Source: Gammaproteobacteria bacterium
GTDB lineage: Bacteria; Pseudomonadota; Gammaproteobacteria; Enterobacterales; Alteromonadaceae
Direction of reading: 5' to 3'
NCBI GenBank assembly: GCA_018825965.1
Contig: JAHKAA010000013.1
Coordinates: forward strand, 1 to 64,000
Length of the DNA: 64,000 nucleotides
How positions within the stretch are numbered: the first letter of the stretch is position 1; each line of letters starts with the position of its first letter. The position numbers were made by a program, and so were the translations under genes. Below the pieces are notes generated by a model. That model made no database searches, had not been told where the DNA came from, and worked only from the letters and a program-made list of their open reading frames with translations. Below, one piece after another: positions 42,035-50,025 of the stretch.

Positions 42035-42060
42035 GGCGACCTTTATGGTCGCCCGCTTTT
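42035..42060 (+). terminator. Terminator with GGCGACC hairpin (third copy)
   Basis: GGCGACC-TTTAT-GGTCGCC is the reverse complement of the hairpin in the 54-bp repeats and is followed by CGCTTTT. It shares about 21 bases with those repeats but none of their other flank. Confidence 0.75.
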
Positions 42061-42066
42061 GTCCAG

Positions 42067-42510
42067 CTAAACCGCAGTTCTGGAATAAGGATCCGATTTA
42101 ACCCCTTCAACCAGCCACTGGCCGTCTTTTTTCACCATTTTGACCACACGCAGTTCTATCTTCTTATTGCCATTGCTTTTGCCTTCAAACAACATGGTAA
42201 TTTCAGCTGTATTGCCGTACTGCTCCCGCAGGTTTTTGCCGGTACGGTCAATGCTGATATTTACTTCATCAAAACTCATATTGTATAAAGTCCGCACCAC
42301 GCCACGGGTGTTGCCATAAGCATCCAGAATACGGGCATAGGATTTAGTGCTTAGTGCTTTGGCTCTCTCTAAATCTTTGGTGGTGTACAAAGAGTGAAAA
42401 AATTCGCCGGCAGCAAATTCAGGGGAACCTAAGTCTGCATTCACTTTGGGTGCTTCTTCAGAGCAAGCTAATAACAGCAGTGAAAATAACAGCACTAAAA
42501 TTTTTTGCAT
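42067..42510 (-). CDS. Lipoprotein of DUF4878/NTF2-like type
   Basis: The 147-residue protein has a lipoprotein signal with LLACS (lipid attachment at Cys16) and a mature part that looks NTF2-like: EFFHSLYTTKDLERAKAL, then VRTLYNMSF, and a final VKKDGQWLVEGVK strand typical of DUF4878 proteins. The role is unknown; such proteins are surface or periplasmic lipoproteins. It lies between convergent terminators, downstream of cysK on the same strand but behind the cysK terminator, so it has its own promoter. Confidence 0.75.
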   Translation of the reverse strand: MQKILVLLFSLLLLACSEEAPKVNADLGSPEFAAGEFFHSLYTTKDLERAKALSTKSYARILDAYGNTRGVVRTLYNMSFDEVNISIDRTGKNLREQYGNTAEITMLFEGKSNGNKKIELRVVKMVKKDGQWLVEGVKSDPYSRTAV

Positions 42511-42571
42511 TCGTCTTACTCAAAGTAGATGTCCGGCCTACAGTCTGGGGAAATAGAGGGTAAAAGTAAAG

Positions 42572-42593
42572 AAAAAGGCCACAAAAGTGGCCT
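42572..42593 (-). terminator. cysK terminator
   Basis: On the minus strand AGGCCAC-TTTT-GTGGCCT runs into TTTTTC. Confidence 0.85.
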
Positions 42594-42615
42594 GGTAATC
42601 AATCTAAGGTATTGA

Positions 42616-43587
42616 TTAAGCTTGTAATTCGCTTTCTGTAAAAAAGTCAGCAAATAAAGCGCTGGATAAATAACGTTCTGTTGAGCTTGGAATAATCACC
42701 ACAATATTTTTACCGGCGTTTTCTGGCAGCTCAGCCAGACGCTTGGCGGCAACTACTGCTGCGCCTGAAGAAATACCAGCCAGAATACCTTCTTCTTTCA
42801 TCAGACGGTGTGCCATAGCTATGGCTTCGTCGTTGCTGACTGTCTCTACCGCATCAATAATGGATAAATCCAGGTTACCAGGAATAAAACCAGCCCCTAT
42901 GCCCTGAATTTTATGTGGACCAGGTTTAATTTCCTGACCGGCACGGGCCTGACTGATCACAGGTGAATCCACAGGTTCAACCGCCACACTGATTAACGGA
43001 TGTTTTTTCTCATTTTTAATATAACGGCTGACACCGGTAATAGTACCGCCAGTACCTACACCAGCCACGAAGATATCGATATTGCCATCTGTATCATTCC
43101 AGATTTCAGGGCCTGTGGTGTCAAAGTGAATTTGTGGGTTAGCCGGGTTTTCAAACTGTTGTAACAGCACGTACTTGTCGGGTTCTGACGCCAAAATTTC
43201 TTTGGCTTTTTCAATAGCGCCTTTCATGCCTTTTGCGCCTTCAGTCAGCACTAAATTGGCACCCAAAGCTTTAAGCAGCTTACGGCGCTCTAAACTCATG
43301 GTCGCTGGCATAGTCAGGGTTAAAGCATAACCACGGCTTGCCGCAACAAAAGCTAAAGCAATACCTGTGTTACCAGAAGTAGGCTCGATAATTTCTTTAC
43401 CAGGGCCTAACAGACCTTTTTTCTCGGCATCCCAAATCAAGGCTGCACCTAAGCGGCATTTGACAGAGAAGCTTGGGTTACGGGATTCAATTTTGGCAAA
43501 TACATTGGCACCAGATGTGACGCGCTTCAAGCGCACCAGAGGAGTGTTACCAATAGACAGTGAGTTATCTTCGTAGATCTTTGACAT
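42616..43587 (-). CDS. cysK: Cysteine synthase A
   Basis: The 323-residue PLP enzyme condenses O-acetylserine with sulfide to cysteine. The PLP lysine is Lys43 in NPSFSVKCR, the substrate loop is PTSGNTGIA and the phosphate-binding loop is [10 protein letters not shown]. The length is the same as E. coli CysK. It is transcribed alone, divergent from the MoxR gene, with a good terminator. Confidence 0.97.
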   Translation of the reverse strand: MSKIYEDNSLSIGNTPLVRLKRVTSGANVFAKIESRNPSFSVKCRLGAALIWDAEKKGLLGPGKEIIEPTSGNTGIALAFVAASRGYALTLTMPATMSLERRKLLKALGANLVLTEGAKGMKGAIEKAKEILASEPDKYVLLQQFENPANPQIHFDTTGPEIWNDTDGNIDIFVAGVGTGGTITGVSRYIKNEKKHPLISVAVEPVDSPVISQARAGQEIKPGPHKIQGIGAGFIPGNLDLSIIDAVETVSNDEAIAMAHRLMKEEGILAGISSGAAVVAAKRLAELPENAGKNIVVIIPSSTERYLSSALFADFFTESELQA

Positions 43588-43701
43588 AATAAAAAACCTT
43601 CAGGGTCTGATGAATGGTTATAAGAATACTCGGGCTTAGTTAAAACGAAAGAAAAGATTTGATATAAGATATTCCCATCTAACAACAATGAAGCAGTACA
43701 G

Positions 43702-44547
43702 ATGATTTTTCAAAGCACAGAACACTATATTTTATCGCCAGAGCTGGCGCTGGCCGTCAATGCCGCAGTCACCTTAGAAAAACCTTTATTGATCAAAGGC
43801 GAACCTGGTACGGGGAAAACCCGGTTAGCTGAGGAGCTGGCAGCAAGTTTAGGCACTGATTTGATTAACTGGCAAATCAAATCCACCAGTAAAGCTCAGC
43901 AGGGGTTGTATGAGTACGATGCAGTCTCACGCTTGCGGGATGGTCAGTTGGGCAGCGAGCGCGTAGCGAATATCAGTAATTACATTAAGCCGGGTAAACT
44001 CTGGACCGCTTTTACCGCAGCAAAGCGCCCAGTGCTGTTGATCGACGAAATCGACAAAGCCGATATCGAGTTTCCAAACGACTTGTTGCACGAACTGGAT
44101 CGCATGTCTTTTGATGTGTACGAAACAGGTGAGCGTATCAGTGCACAGCAGCGGCCTATAGTGGTTATTACCTCAAACAATGAAAAAGAGCTACCAGACG
44201 CTTTTCTTCGCAGATGTTTTTTTCACTATATCCGCTTTCCGGACAAAGATACTTTAACTCAAATAGTGCTGGCGCATTTTCCGACCTTGCAGGCCGATTT
44301 ACTGACAGCGGCGCTGGAGGTGTTTTTTGATTTACGTGCAGTGGATGCGTTAAAGAAAAAACCTTCGACTTCTGAATTGCTGGATTGGTTAAAACTGTTA
44401 TTGGCTGAGCAAATAGCGCCATCTGTGCTGCAGGATAAACAGCATCAGGGCGGTTTAATGCCTTTGTATGGCGCATTACTGAAAAACGAGCAGGATGTGG
44501 CTTTGCTGGAAAAACTGGCCTTTATGGCCCGTCGCGCTGGCCGTTGA
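43702..44547 (+). CDS. MoxR-family AAA ATPase
   Basis: The 281-residue ATPase has Walker A at 33-40 (GEPGTGKT), Walker B (LLIDEIDKAD) and the sensor segment TSNNEKELPDAFLRRC. MoxR proteins act as chaperones that insert cofactors or assemble complexes, usually with a VWA-domain partner. The VWA gene follows immediately: its ATG overlaps this gene's stop region by one base, so the two are coupled. The target is not identified here. Confidence 0.93.
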   Translation: MIFQSTEHYILSPELALAVNAAVTLEKPLLIKGEPGTGKTRLAEELAASLGTDLINWQIKSTSKAQQGLYEYDAVSRLRDGQLGSERVANISNYIKPGKLWTAFTAAKRPVLLIDEIDKADIEFPNDLLHELDRMSFDVYETGERISAQQRPIVVITSNNEKELPDAFLRRCFFHYIRFPDKDTLTQIVLAHFPTLQADLLTAALEVFFDLRAVDALKKKPSTSELLDWLKLLLAEQIAPSVLQDKQHQGGLMPLYGALLKNEQDVALLEKLAFMARRAGR

Positions 44548-44548
44548 T

Positions 44549-45727
44549 ATGCTGATTTCGTTTTTTTTAACTTTACGCAAATATGGCCTGAAATCCAGCA
44601 TCACTGAGCTGCTGGATTTACTTAAGGCGCTGCAGCAGCAACTTATTTTTGCAAGTATGGATGATTTTTATCTGCTGGCCCGTTTGTGTCTGGTCAAAGA
44701 TGAAAGCCAGTACGACAAATTTGACAGGGCTTTTGCAGAGTATTTTGACGGCGTCGAGAGTCTGGATTTAGCTGCGCTTATTCCGGAGCACTGGCTACTG
44801 CCAGGCCTTATTCGTCAGTTGTCGGAGGAAGATAAAGCTAAACTGGCTTCTTTAGGCGGGCTTGAACAGTTGCTGGAACAATTTAAGCAACGTTTAAAAG
44901 AACAGCAGGAAAAACATGCAGGCGGCAATAAATGGATAGGCACAGGAGGTTCATCGCCTTTTGGTGCTTATGGTTTTCACCCTGAAGGCATAAGAGTGGG
45001 CCAGCAGGGCACTGGTCAGCGCCGGGCGGTCAAGGTATGGGACCAACGTGATTTTAAAGATTTTGATCAAAACGCCGAACTCAATCACAGAGCTATGCAA
45101 CTGGCGCTGCGGCAGCTACGTCGTTTTGCCCGCACCGGACAAGCCACAGAGCTGGATTTAAACGGCACCATCAAAGCCACAGCTCAACAAGCGGGCTGGC
45201 TGGATTTGCAGTTTCAACCAGAGCGGCATAATGCGGTTAAAGTGCTGATGTTTTTTGATATTGGTGGTTCTATGGATGATTACATTCATGAGTGCGAGCA
45301 GCTGTTTGCTGCAGCCCGCACTGAATTTAAGCATCTGGAGTTTTTTTATTTTCATAACTGTCCTTACGAGCAGGTATGGCGCACTCATCAAAGACGTGCC
45401 GCTGATGCTGTCTCTATCACTCAGCTTTTGCAGACCTATCACAGTGACTACAAGGTAATTTTTGTCGGCGACGCTACTATGGGGCCTTATGAAATTACTT
45501 ATCCGGGCGGCAGTGTGGAGCATTTTAACCCCGAATCTGGTGAAGTCTGGTTAAAACGGCTGTTGGCGCATTTCCCCAATGCGGTCTGGCTTAACCCCCA
45601 ACCTCAAGCCTGGTGGAGTCATTATCATTCCATTGCCATTTTGCAAAAACTGATGCAAAACCAGATGTATGGCATGACGCTGGACGGTTTAAGTGGTGCT
45701 ATCCGGAATTTATCAAAGCGGCATTGA
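44549..45727 (+). CDS. VWA-domain CoxE-like partner of the MoxR ATPase
   Basis: The 392-residue protein has a helical N-terminal half and a von Willebrand A domain in the C-terminal half. Its metal site reads DIGGSMDD, where the first Ser of the usual DxSxS is Gly; I believe this is normal in the CoxE-like group. No signal or membrane segment is seen. Together with the MoxR protein it probably forms a metal-dependent maturation machine in the cytosol. The start at 44549 is set by the overlap with the MoxR stop. Confidence 0.9.
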   Translation: MLISFFLTLRKYGLKSSITELLDLLKALQQQLIFASMDDFYLLARLCLVKDESQYDKFDRAFAEYFDGVESLDLAALIPEHWLLPGLIRQLSEEDKAKLASLGGLEQLLEQFKQRLKEQQEKHAGGNKWIGTGGSSPFGAYGFHPEGIRVGQQGTGQRRAVKVWDQRDFKDFDQNAELNHRAMQLALRQLRRFARTGQATELDLNGTIKATAQQAGWLDLQFQPERHNAVKVLMFFDIGGSMDDYIHECEQLFAAARTEFKHLEFFYFHNCPYEQVWRTHQRRAADAVSITQLLQTYHSDYKVIFVGDATMGPYEITYPGGSVEHFNPESGEVWLKRLLAHFPNAVWLNPQPQAWWSHYHSIAILQKLMQNQMYGMTLDGLSGAIRNLSKRH

Positions 45728-45784
45728 AAAGGTGCTGTGAACTGATTAAAGTGATTTATTTATCAAGCATTTACAGGGCCTTTA

Positions 45785-46813
45785 ATGCAGCAGCAACAGC
45801 CAGAACATCAGGACATAACAGAAGTAGCGCCTGACACCTTTGTCGACGAAACCGGCCACCAGTTAACGAAAAAAGAAGTACGGGAAATAGTGACCCCTCA
45901 TGCTTTTGTGGTGGCCGATGAATTGATAGGTCAGCCTTTGGCTAAACCTCTGCGCCGTGGTCTGGCTATGGGCATAGATGGCGTGATGATCAGTGGTCTC
46001 GCCTCTGCCAGCCTGATTTTTGTGTTACCCACTATGCTGTATCTCTGTTGGAACAGATACAAGACAAAAAAGACAAATCATCTGCTGCTGATGGTGCTTG
46101 CAACCTTGTGTATGTTGGCGACATTAAGTTGGGCACCACAGCTTCTGCAGGAGAAAGAGACGACCTCAGCTTCTGATTTAAACTTAACTCCGCATGCCGG
46201 TGCTGAACTGGCCAAAGTGTCGTTAGAGTTATCTACCCAAGCTTGTGATGATCCTTGTGTTGAGGGCAAAATAAAATCGCTGGCGCTTGAGTTACAGGAG
46301 TCTGGTGTCAGCGCTGAACATCAGCGTGATGTGCTCGATGGGGTGTTGGAGATCACTGAACTTAAAGGCGCAGAAAAACGAGCCTTGCTGGATAAATATG
46401 TGGCACAACCACAAGTGGTTGCAAAGCAAGTGACGACTGCGCCTGTTACAAAGCCAGCGAAGGAAGAGTCTTATTCAGTGCTGGATAAACTGAAAAACTC
46501 CGATTACAGCCTGATCAAATGGGTGAAGGGGATACTGGCCGACTTTGGTTTAGGTTTTGGTTGGGCTATGGCTTATTTTACTTTTTACACCAGTTGGAAT
46601 AATGGCCAGACGATAGGCAAGTTGCTGACCCGTATACGTGTAGTGCAATTGGATAATCAGCCTTTAACTTTATGGGCTTCGTTTAGCCGGCAAGGTGGTT
46701 ATGGTGCCGGTTTTGCCACAGGTCTGGTTGGTTTCGCTCAAATACTCTGGGATCCAAACCGTCAGGCTATACAGGATAAAGTAGCCAGCACCGTAGTGCT
46801 ATATAAGCCCTAA
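45785..46813 (+). CDS. RDD-family inner-membrane protein
   Basis: The 342-residue protein has an RDD domain split by a long insert. It begins with PLRRGLAMGIDGVMISGLAS, has hydrophobic segments near 60-82 and 95-115, an acidic loop with two Cys-x3-Cys residues (TQACDDPCVEGK) and then the second RDD half (FGWAMAYFTFYTSWNNGQTIGKLL, with a final WDPNRQAIQDK). RDD proteins are of mixed function, some being sodium/proton antiporters. It is 57 bases downstream of the VWA gene, so it may belong to the MoxR transcript. Confidence 0.82.
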   Translation: MQQQQPEHQDITEVAPDTFVDETGHQLTKKEVREIVTPHAFVVADELIGQPLAKPLRRGLAMGIDGVMISGLASASLIFVLPTMLYLCWNRYKTKKTNHLLLMVLATLCMLATLSWAPQLLQEKETTSASDLNLTPHAGAELAKVSLELSTQACDDPCVEGKIKSLALELQESGVSAEHQRDVLDGVLEITELKGAEKRALLDKYVAQPQVVAKQVTTAPVTKPAKEESYSVLDKLKNSDYSLIKWVKGILADFGLGFGWAMAYFTFYTSWNNGQTIGKLLTRIRVVQLDNQPLTLWASFSRQGGYGAGFATGLVGFAQILWDPNRQAIQDKVASTVVLYKP

Positions 46814-46908
46814 TATTCGTAGTGGCTGATTTCAGCGAAATTAGGCTAGAATAGCAACCAATTCAGCAGCTCATTACAAGAAGTTGCGCTATGACAAGGG
46901 TATTTTGC

Positions 46909-48027
46909 ATGAAAAATGTGCTGATCAGTGGCTCAGGCCTCTTTACTCCAACCGAAACTGTGACGAACGAAGAGTTAGTGGCAAGTTTTAATCAGTATGT
47001 CGATTTATTTAATAAAGAATATGCTGTCGATATTGAAGCCGGTGAGCTCGCCGCTTTAGAGTATTCAAGCTGCGAGTTTATTGAAAAAGCCTCAGGCATT
47101 AAATCGCGCCATGTGTTGCACAAAGAAGGTATTTTAGACCCAGCCGTGATGATGCCTGTGTTCCCGAAACGTGGCGAAGACGAACACCCTGAAATGGTAG
47201 AAATGGCCATAGTGGCCGCTCAGGAAGCGATGGCGCAGGCCGGTAAAACAGCGGCTGATATCGATCTGATTATTTGTGCTGCCTCTAACATTCAACGGCC
47301 TTATCCTGCTTTGTCTATTGAACTGCAACAGGCATTAGGTGCCTCTGGTTATGCTTTTGATATGAACGTGGCTTGTTCATCTGCCACTTTTGCTATCAGC
47401 AATGCAGTCAATGCCATTCGGGGTGGTACGGCCAAAGTGGTGTTGGTGGTGAATCCGGAATTTGCGTCTCCTCAGGTAGATTACACCAACAGAGACAGCC
47501 ATTTTATTTTTGGTGATGTCTGTACCGCCACTATTATTGAAGCGGAAGAGACTGTGACGTCCAACAACGCTTACCGTATTTTGGGCATGAGTTTAAAAAC
47601 TGAGTTTTCCAACAACATTCGCTGTGATATTGGTTACACCGAACATTGCCATCCACAAACCGATCCTGATGCGCCCTTTTTTAAACAACAAGGCCGTAAG
47701 GTATTTAAAGAGTTATTGCCTATAGTAGCCGACGTCATTTTAAATGAGATGCAGCGTTTAGCTGTGGCGCCAGATGATTTAAAACGTTTGTGGTTGCACC
47801 AGGCCAATATCAATATGAACCTGTTTGCCGCGAAAAAGATCTTGGGCCGTGACCCTTTGCCAGAAGAAGCGCCGCTGGTACTGGATACCTACGCCAATAC
47901 AGCTTCAGCGGGTTCTGTGATTGCATTTCATAAACATAAAGAAGGCATTCAATCCGGCGAAAAAGCCATTTTATGCTCCTTTGGTGCAGGCTATTCAGTA
48001 GGTTGTCTGGTACTGGAAAAACGTTAA
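46909..48027 (+). CDS. Beta-ketoacyl-ACP synthase III family condensing enzyme
   Basis: The 372-residue protein has the KAS III triad Cys156 (ACSSATF), His297 (LHQANIN) and Asn330 (YANTASAGS). It is longer than FabH (317) and belongs to the larger type found in Alteromonadales and Shewanella, so the substrate may be different from acetyl-CoA. It would carry out decarboxylative condensation with malonyl-ACP. I use the ATG at 46909, which follows AAGGG and gives the family-typical MKNVLISGSG, not the ATG at 46891. Confidence 0.88.
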   Translation: MKNVLISGSGLFTPTETVTNEELVASFNQYVDLFNKEYAVDIEAGELAALEYSSCEFIEKASGIKSRHVLHKEGILDPAVMMPVFPKRGEDEHPEMVEMAIVAAQEAMAQAGKTAADIDLIICAASNIQRPYPALSIELQQALGASGYAFDMNVACSSATFAISNAVNAIRGGTAKVVLVVNPEFASPQVDYTNRDSHFIFGDVCTATIIEAEETVTSNNAYRILGMSLKTEFSNNIRCDIGYTEHCHPQTDPDAPFFKQQGRKVFKELLPIVADVILNEMQRLAVAPDDLKRLWLHQANINMNLFAAKKILGRDPLPEEAPLVLDTYANTASAGSVIAFHKHKEGIQSGEKAILCSFGAGYSVGCLVLEKR

Positions 48028-48029
48028 CA

Positions 48030-48076
48030 AATGGGGGCAGATCCTAAAAACAATGTGATCCGCCCCCATTTTTTAC
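48030..48076. terminator. Terminator between convergent genes
   Basis: AATGGGGGC-A-GATC pairs with GATC-C-GCCCCCATT around a 13-base loop and runs into TTTTTT. Confidence 0.85.
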
Positions 48077-48381
48077 AACTGAACCACTGAATTCTGATCG
48101 TAGCTGACCTGAGTCGGCACATAGGCATCGGCTTCGTCGTCATTCAGCCAGGTTGCGCCATCTACAACATATCTGAATTGGTACTGCTTTTCTTTATCCA
48201 GATTTAAGCTGGCGGTAAAGTCGCCGGTTTTGGTTTTTTTCATCAAAACGGCCTGTGGATCCCAGTTATTAAAATCTCCCGCTAAAGCGACACTTTGAGC
48301 TTGTGGGTACTGATGACCTGCAAAAGTGAAAGTGACTTTGCATACTGGTTTGGTTTTTAAATACTGTTTACTAATACTCAT
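48073..48381 (-). CDS. CBM48 / AMPK-type glycogen-binding domain protein
   Basis: The product of 102 residues is a single CBM48 domain: VTFTFAGHQYPQAQSVALAGDFNNWDP, the W-x-x-D/N pattern, and RYVVDGATWLNDD. It should bind alpha-glucan without catalysing anything, and has no signal peptide. I start at 48381, preceded by GAAGGA at a good distance, not at 48399. Its transcript ends at the hairpin shared with the KAS gene. Confidence 0.85.
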   Translation of the reverse strand: MSISKQYLKTKPVCKVTFTFAGHQYPQAQSVALAGDFNNWDPQAVLMKKTKTGDFTASLNLDKEKQYQFRYVVDGATWLNDDEADAYVPTQVSYDQNSVVQL

Positions 48382-48804
48382 AGCTGCGTCCTTCTTCAAT
48401 TAACCCTGCAATTAGCACAAAACTACAGTGTATCGCTGTGTGATGACAATAAAGTGTCTAAAAAACAACCCGACTCTGGTCCTCTTCACCATAACTAAGC
48501 TGTTGCAGTCCCCAAAATAACTTTCTGGAATGTAGATAGATGAATTCGCTATTAACCAACTGAAGTTGTAACTAAATATGTCGGAATTTCACAGTATTGC
48601 CGCAAAAAAGTACATACTCAGGAAGACTGGATCTGCTGCAAAGCTTGTTTGCCGTGACTTTTGCATCTGGCTAAAGAAAAAACACCAGAGGTCCGTCTTT
48701 TTATTCGAGACAATCCGGATAAAAAAGCTAACATCTGCAGGTACTGTTACAGCCTGCTGAGCTGTAAGATAGTGTCAGATCAATTTGTGACCAAAGGACT
48801 AAAC
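48382..48804. other. Intergenic interval before the second RND operon
   Basis: It contains the divergent promoters of the CBM48 gene and the adaptor gene. A 60-codon frame from 48578 has no ribosome-binding site or recognisable product. No repeat or RNA gene was seen. Confidence 0.6.
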
Positions 48805-50025
48805 ATGGCAGGCAAGTGGATAAAAGCAGGAGTTCCTGTATTGATTGTGGTGGGCGCTGTGGTGGGCGCTATTGCATTTATAGCGTCGAAACAGCCTCCG
48901 GAACAAAAAAAGGAGCCACGCAAAGATTTGTTCGTCGAGGCTAAAGCTGTCAATCGACAAAACCTGACGTATCAGGTGTGGTCACAAGGTTCGGTGCAAC
49001 CCAAAGTCATTACTAACCTGACCTCTGAAGTGAACGGCGTGATTGTCAAAGTTGCCGATAACTTTGTAGAGGGCGGTTTTTTTCGCGCTGGAGATTTGCT
49101 TATTCAGGTTGAGCAATATGACTATTTAACAGCAGTCAAACTGGCCGAAGCCAGTCTGGCGCGCGCTCAGGCTTTGTTAGAAGAAGAAAAAGCCAGAGGT
49201 AAGGTGGCAGCTAAAGAATGGAGTGAATTCAGTGCAGGCAAAGCCCCTGAATTAGGCCTACGCCGTCCACAGCTGGCACAGGAATTAGCCAATGTACGCT
49301 CAGCCGAAGCTGAACTTGAAAGCGCCCGTCGTAACCTGATCCGTACAGAAATCCGGGCACCTTACGATGGCATAGTCAAAGCCAAAAAGGCCAATATTGG
49401 TCAGTTTATCAGTCGTGGTTTTGACTTAGGCACTATCTATGGCACAGAGGTTGCCGAAATACGCTTGCCTTTATCGGATAACGACGTGGGTTATTTAAAT
49501 ATGCCTGGTCTAACGCCATCTGAGCAGCAACAACCAGAGGTTTTGCTGTCGGCAGAAGTGGCAGGTCAGCAACTGAGCTGGAATGCCAGCCTGGTGCGGA
49601 CTGAAGGCATGCTGGATGATCAAAACCGGGTGATCTACGCAGTGGCACAAATTAAGGATCCGTACCGCTTAAAAAGCGGCGGGCAGAACCCACTGCGTTT
49701 TGGTCGTTTTGTCAAAGCGCGCATCGATGGCAAAAATGCTGAAAATCTGGTGCTGGTTGAGCGGCATCTGTTAAAACCTGATCAAAAAGTACTGACTATT
49801 GGCAAAGACAATAAACTGCATATCCGGACAGTTACAGTGCAGCGCATGGACGAAGAGTATGCCTACGTCAGCGCAGGTTTAGATCCAGCCGAGCAACTGG
49901 TATTAACTGCTATTGCCAATCCGCTGGAAGGTATGGCGCTGCGTACATCAGCGGAGCCGGTCGTGGATGACGCCGAAAAAGAAAAAACAGCGATAGCCGC
50001 CACTGAGTCAGGAGTAAAACCCTGA
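48805..50025 (+). CDS. RND efflux periplasmic adaptor subunit
   Basis: The 406-residue protein is anchored by an N-terminal TM (WIKAGVPVLIVVGAVVGAIAF) and has the biotinyl-lipoyl halves (GVIVKVADNFVEGGFFRAGD and IRAPYDGIVKAKK) around a short hairpin, then barrel domains. The N-terminal anchor and the absence of a lipobox differ from the adaptor of the Cpx segment. I start at 48805; the in-frame upstream stretch is not conserved. Its stop overlaps the pump's ATG by one base. Confidence 0.92.
   Translation: MAGKWIKAGVPVLIVVGAVVGAIAFIASKQPPEQKKEPRKDLFVEAKAVNRQNLTYQVWSQGSVQPKVITNLTSEVNGVIVKVADNFVEGGFFRAGDLLIQVEQYDYLTAVKLAEASLARAQALLEEEKARGKVAAKEWSEFSAGKAPELGLRRPQLAQELANVRSAEAELESARRNLIRTEIRAPYDGIVKAKKANIGQFISRGFDLGTIYGTEVAEIRLPLSDNDVGYLNMPGLTPSEQQQPEVLLSAEVAGQQLSWNASLVRTEGMLDDQNRVIYAVAQIKDPYRLKSGGQNPLRFGRFVKARIDGKNAENLVLVERHLLKPDQKVLTIGKDNKLHIRTVTVQRMDEEYAYVSAGLDPAEQLVLTAIANPLEGMALRTSAEPVVDDAEKEKTAIAATESGVKP

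Noticed and set aside
48578..48760. A 60-codon ORF before the second RND adaptor
   Set aside because: There is no ribosome-binding site, it overlaps the promoter region and it does not resemble known proteins.
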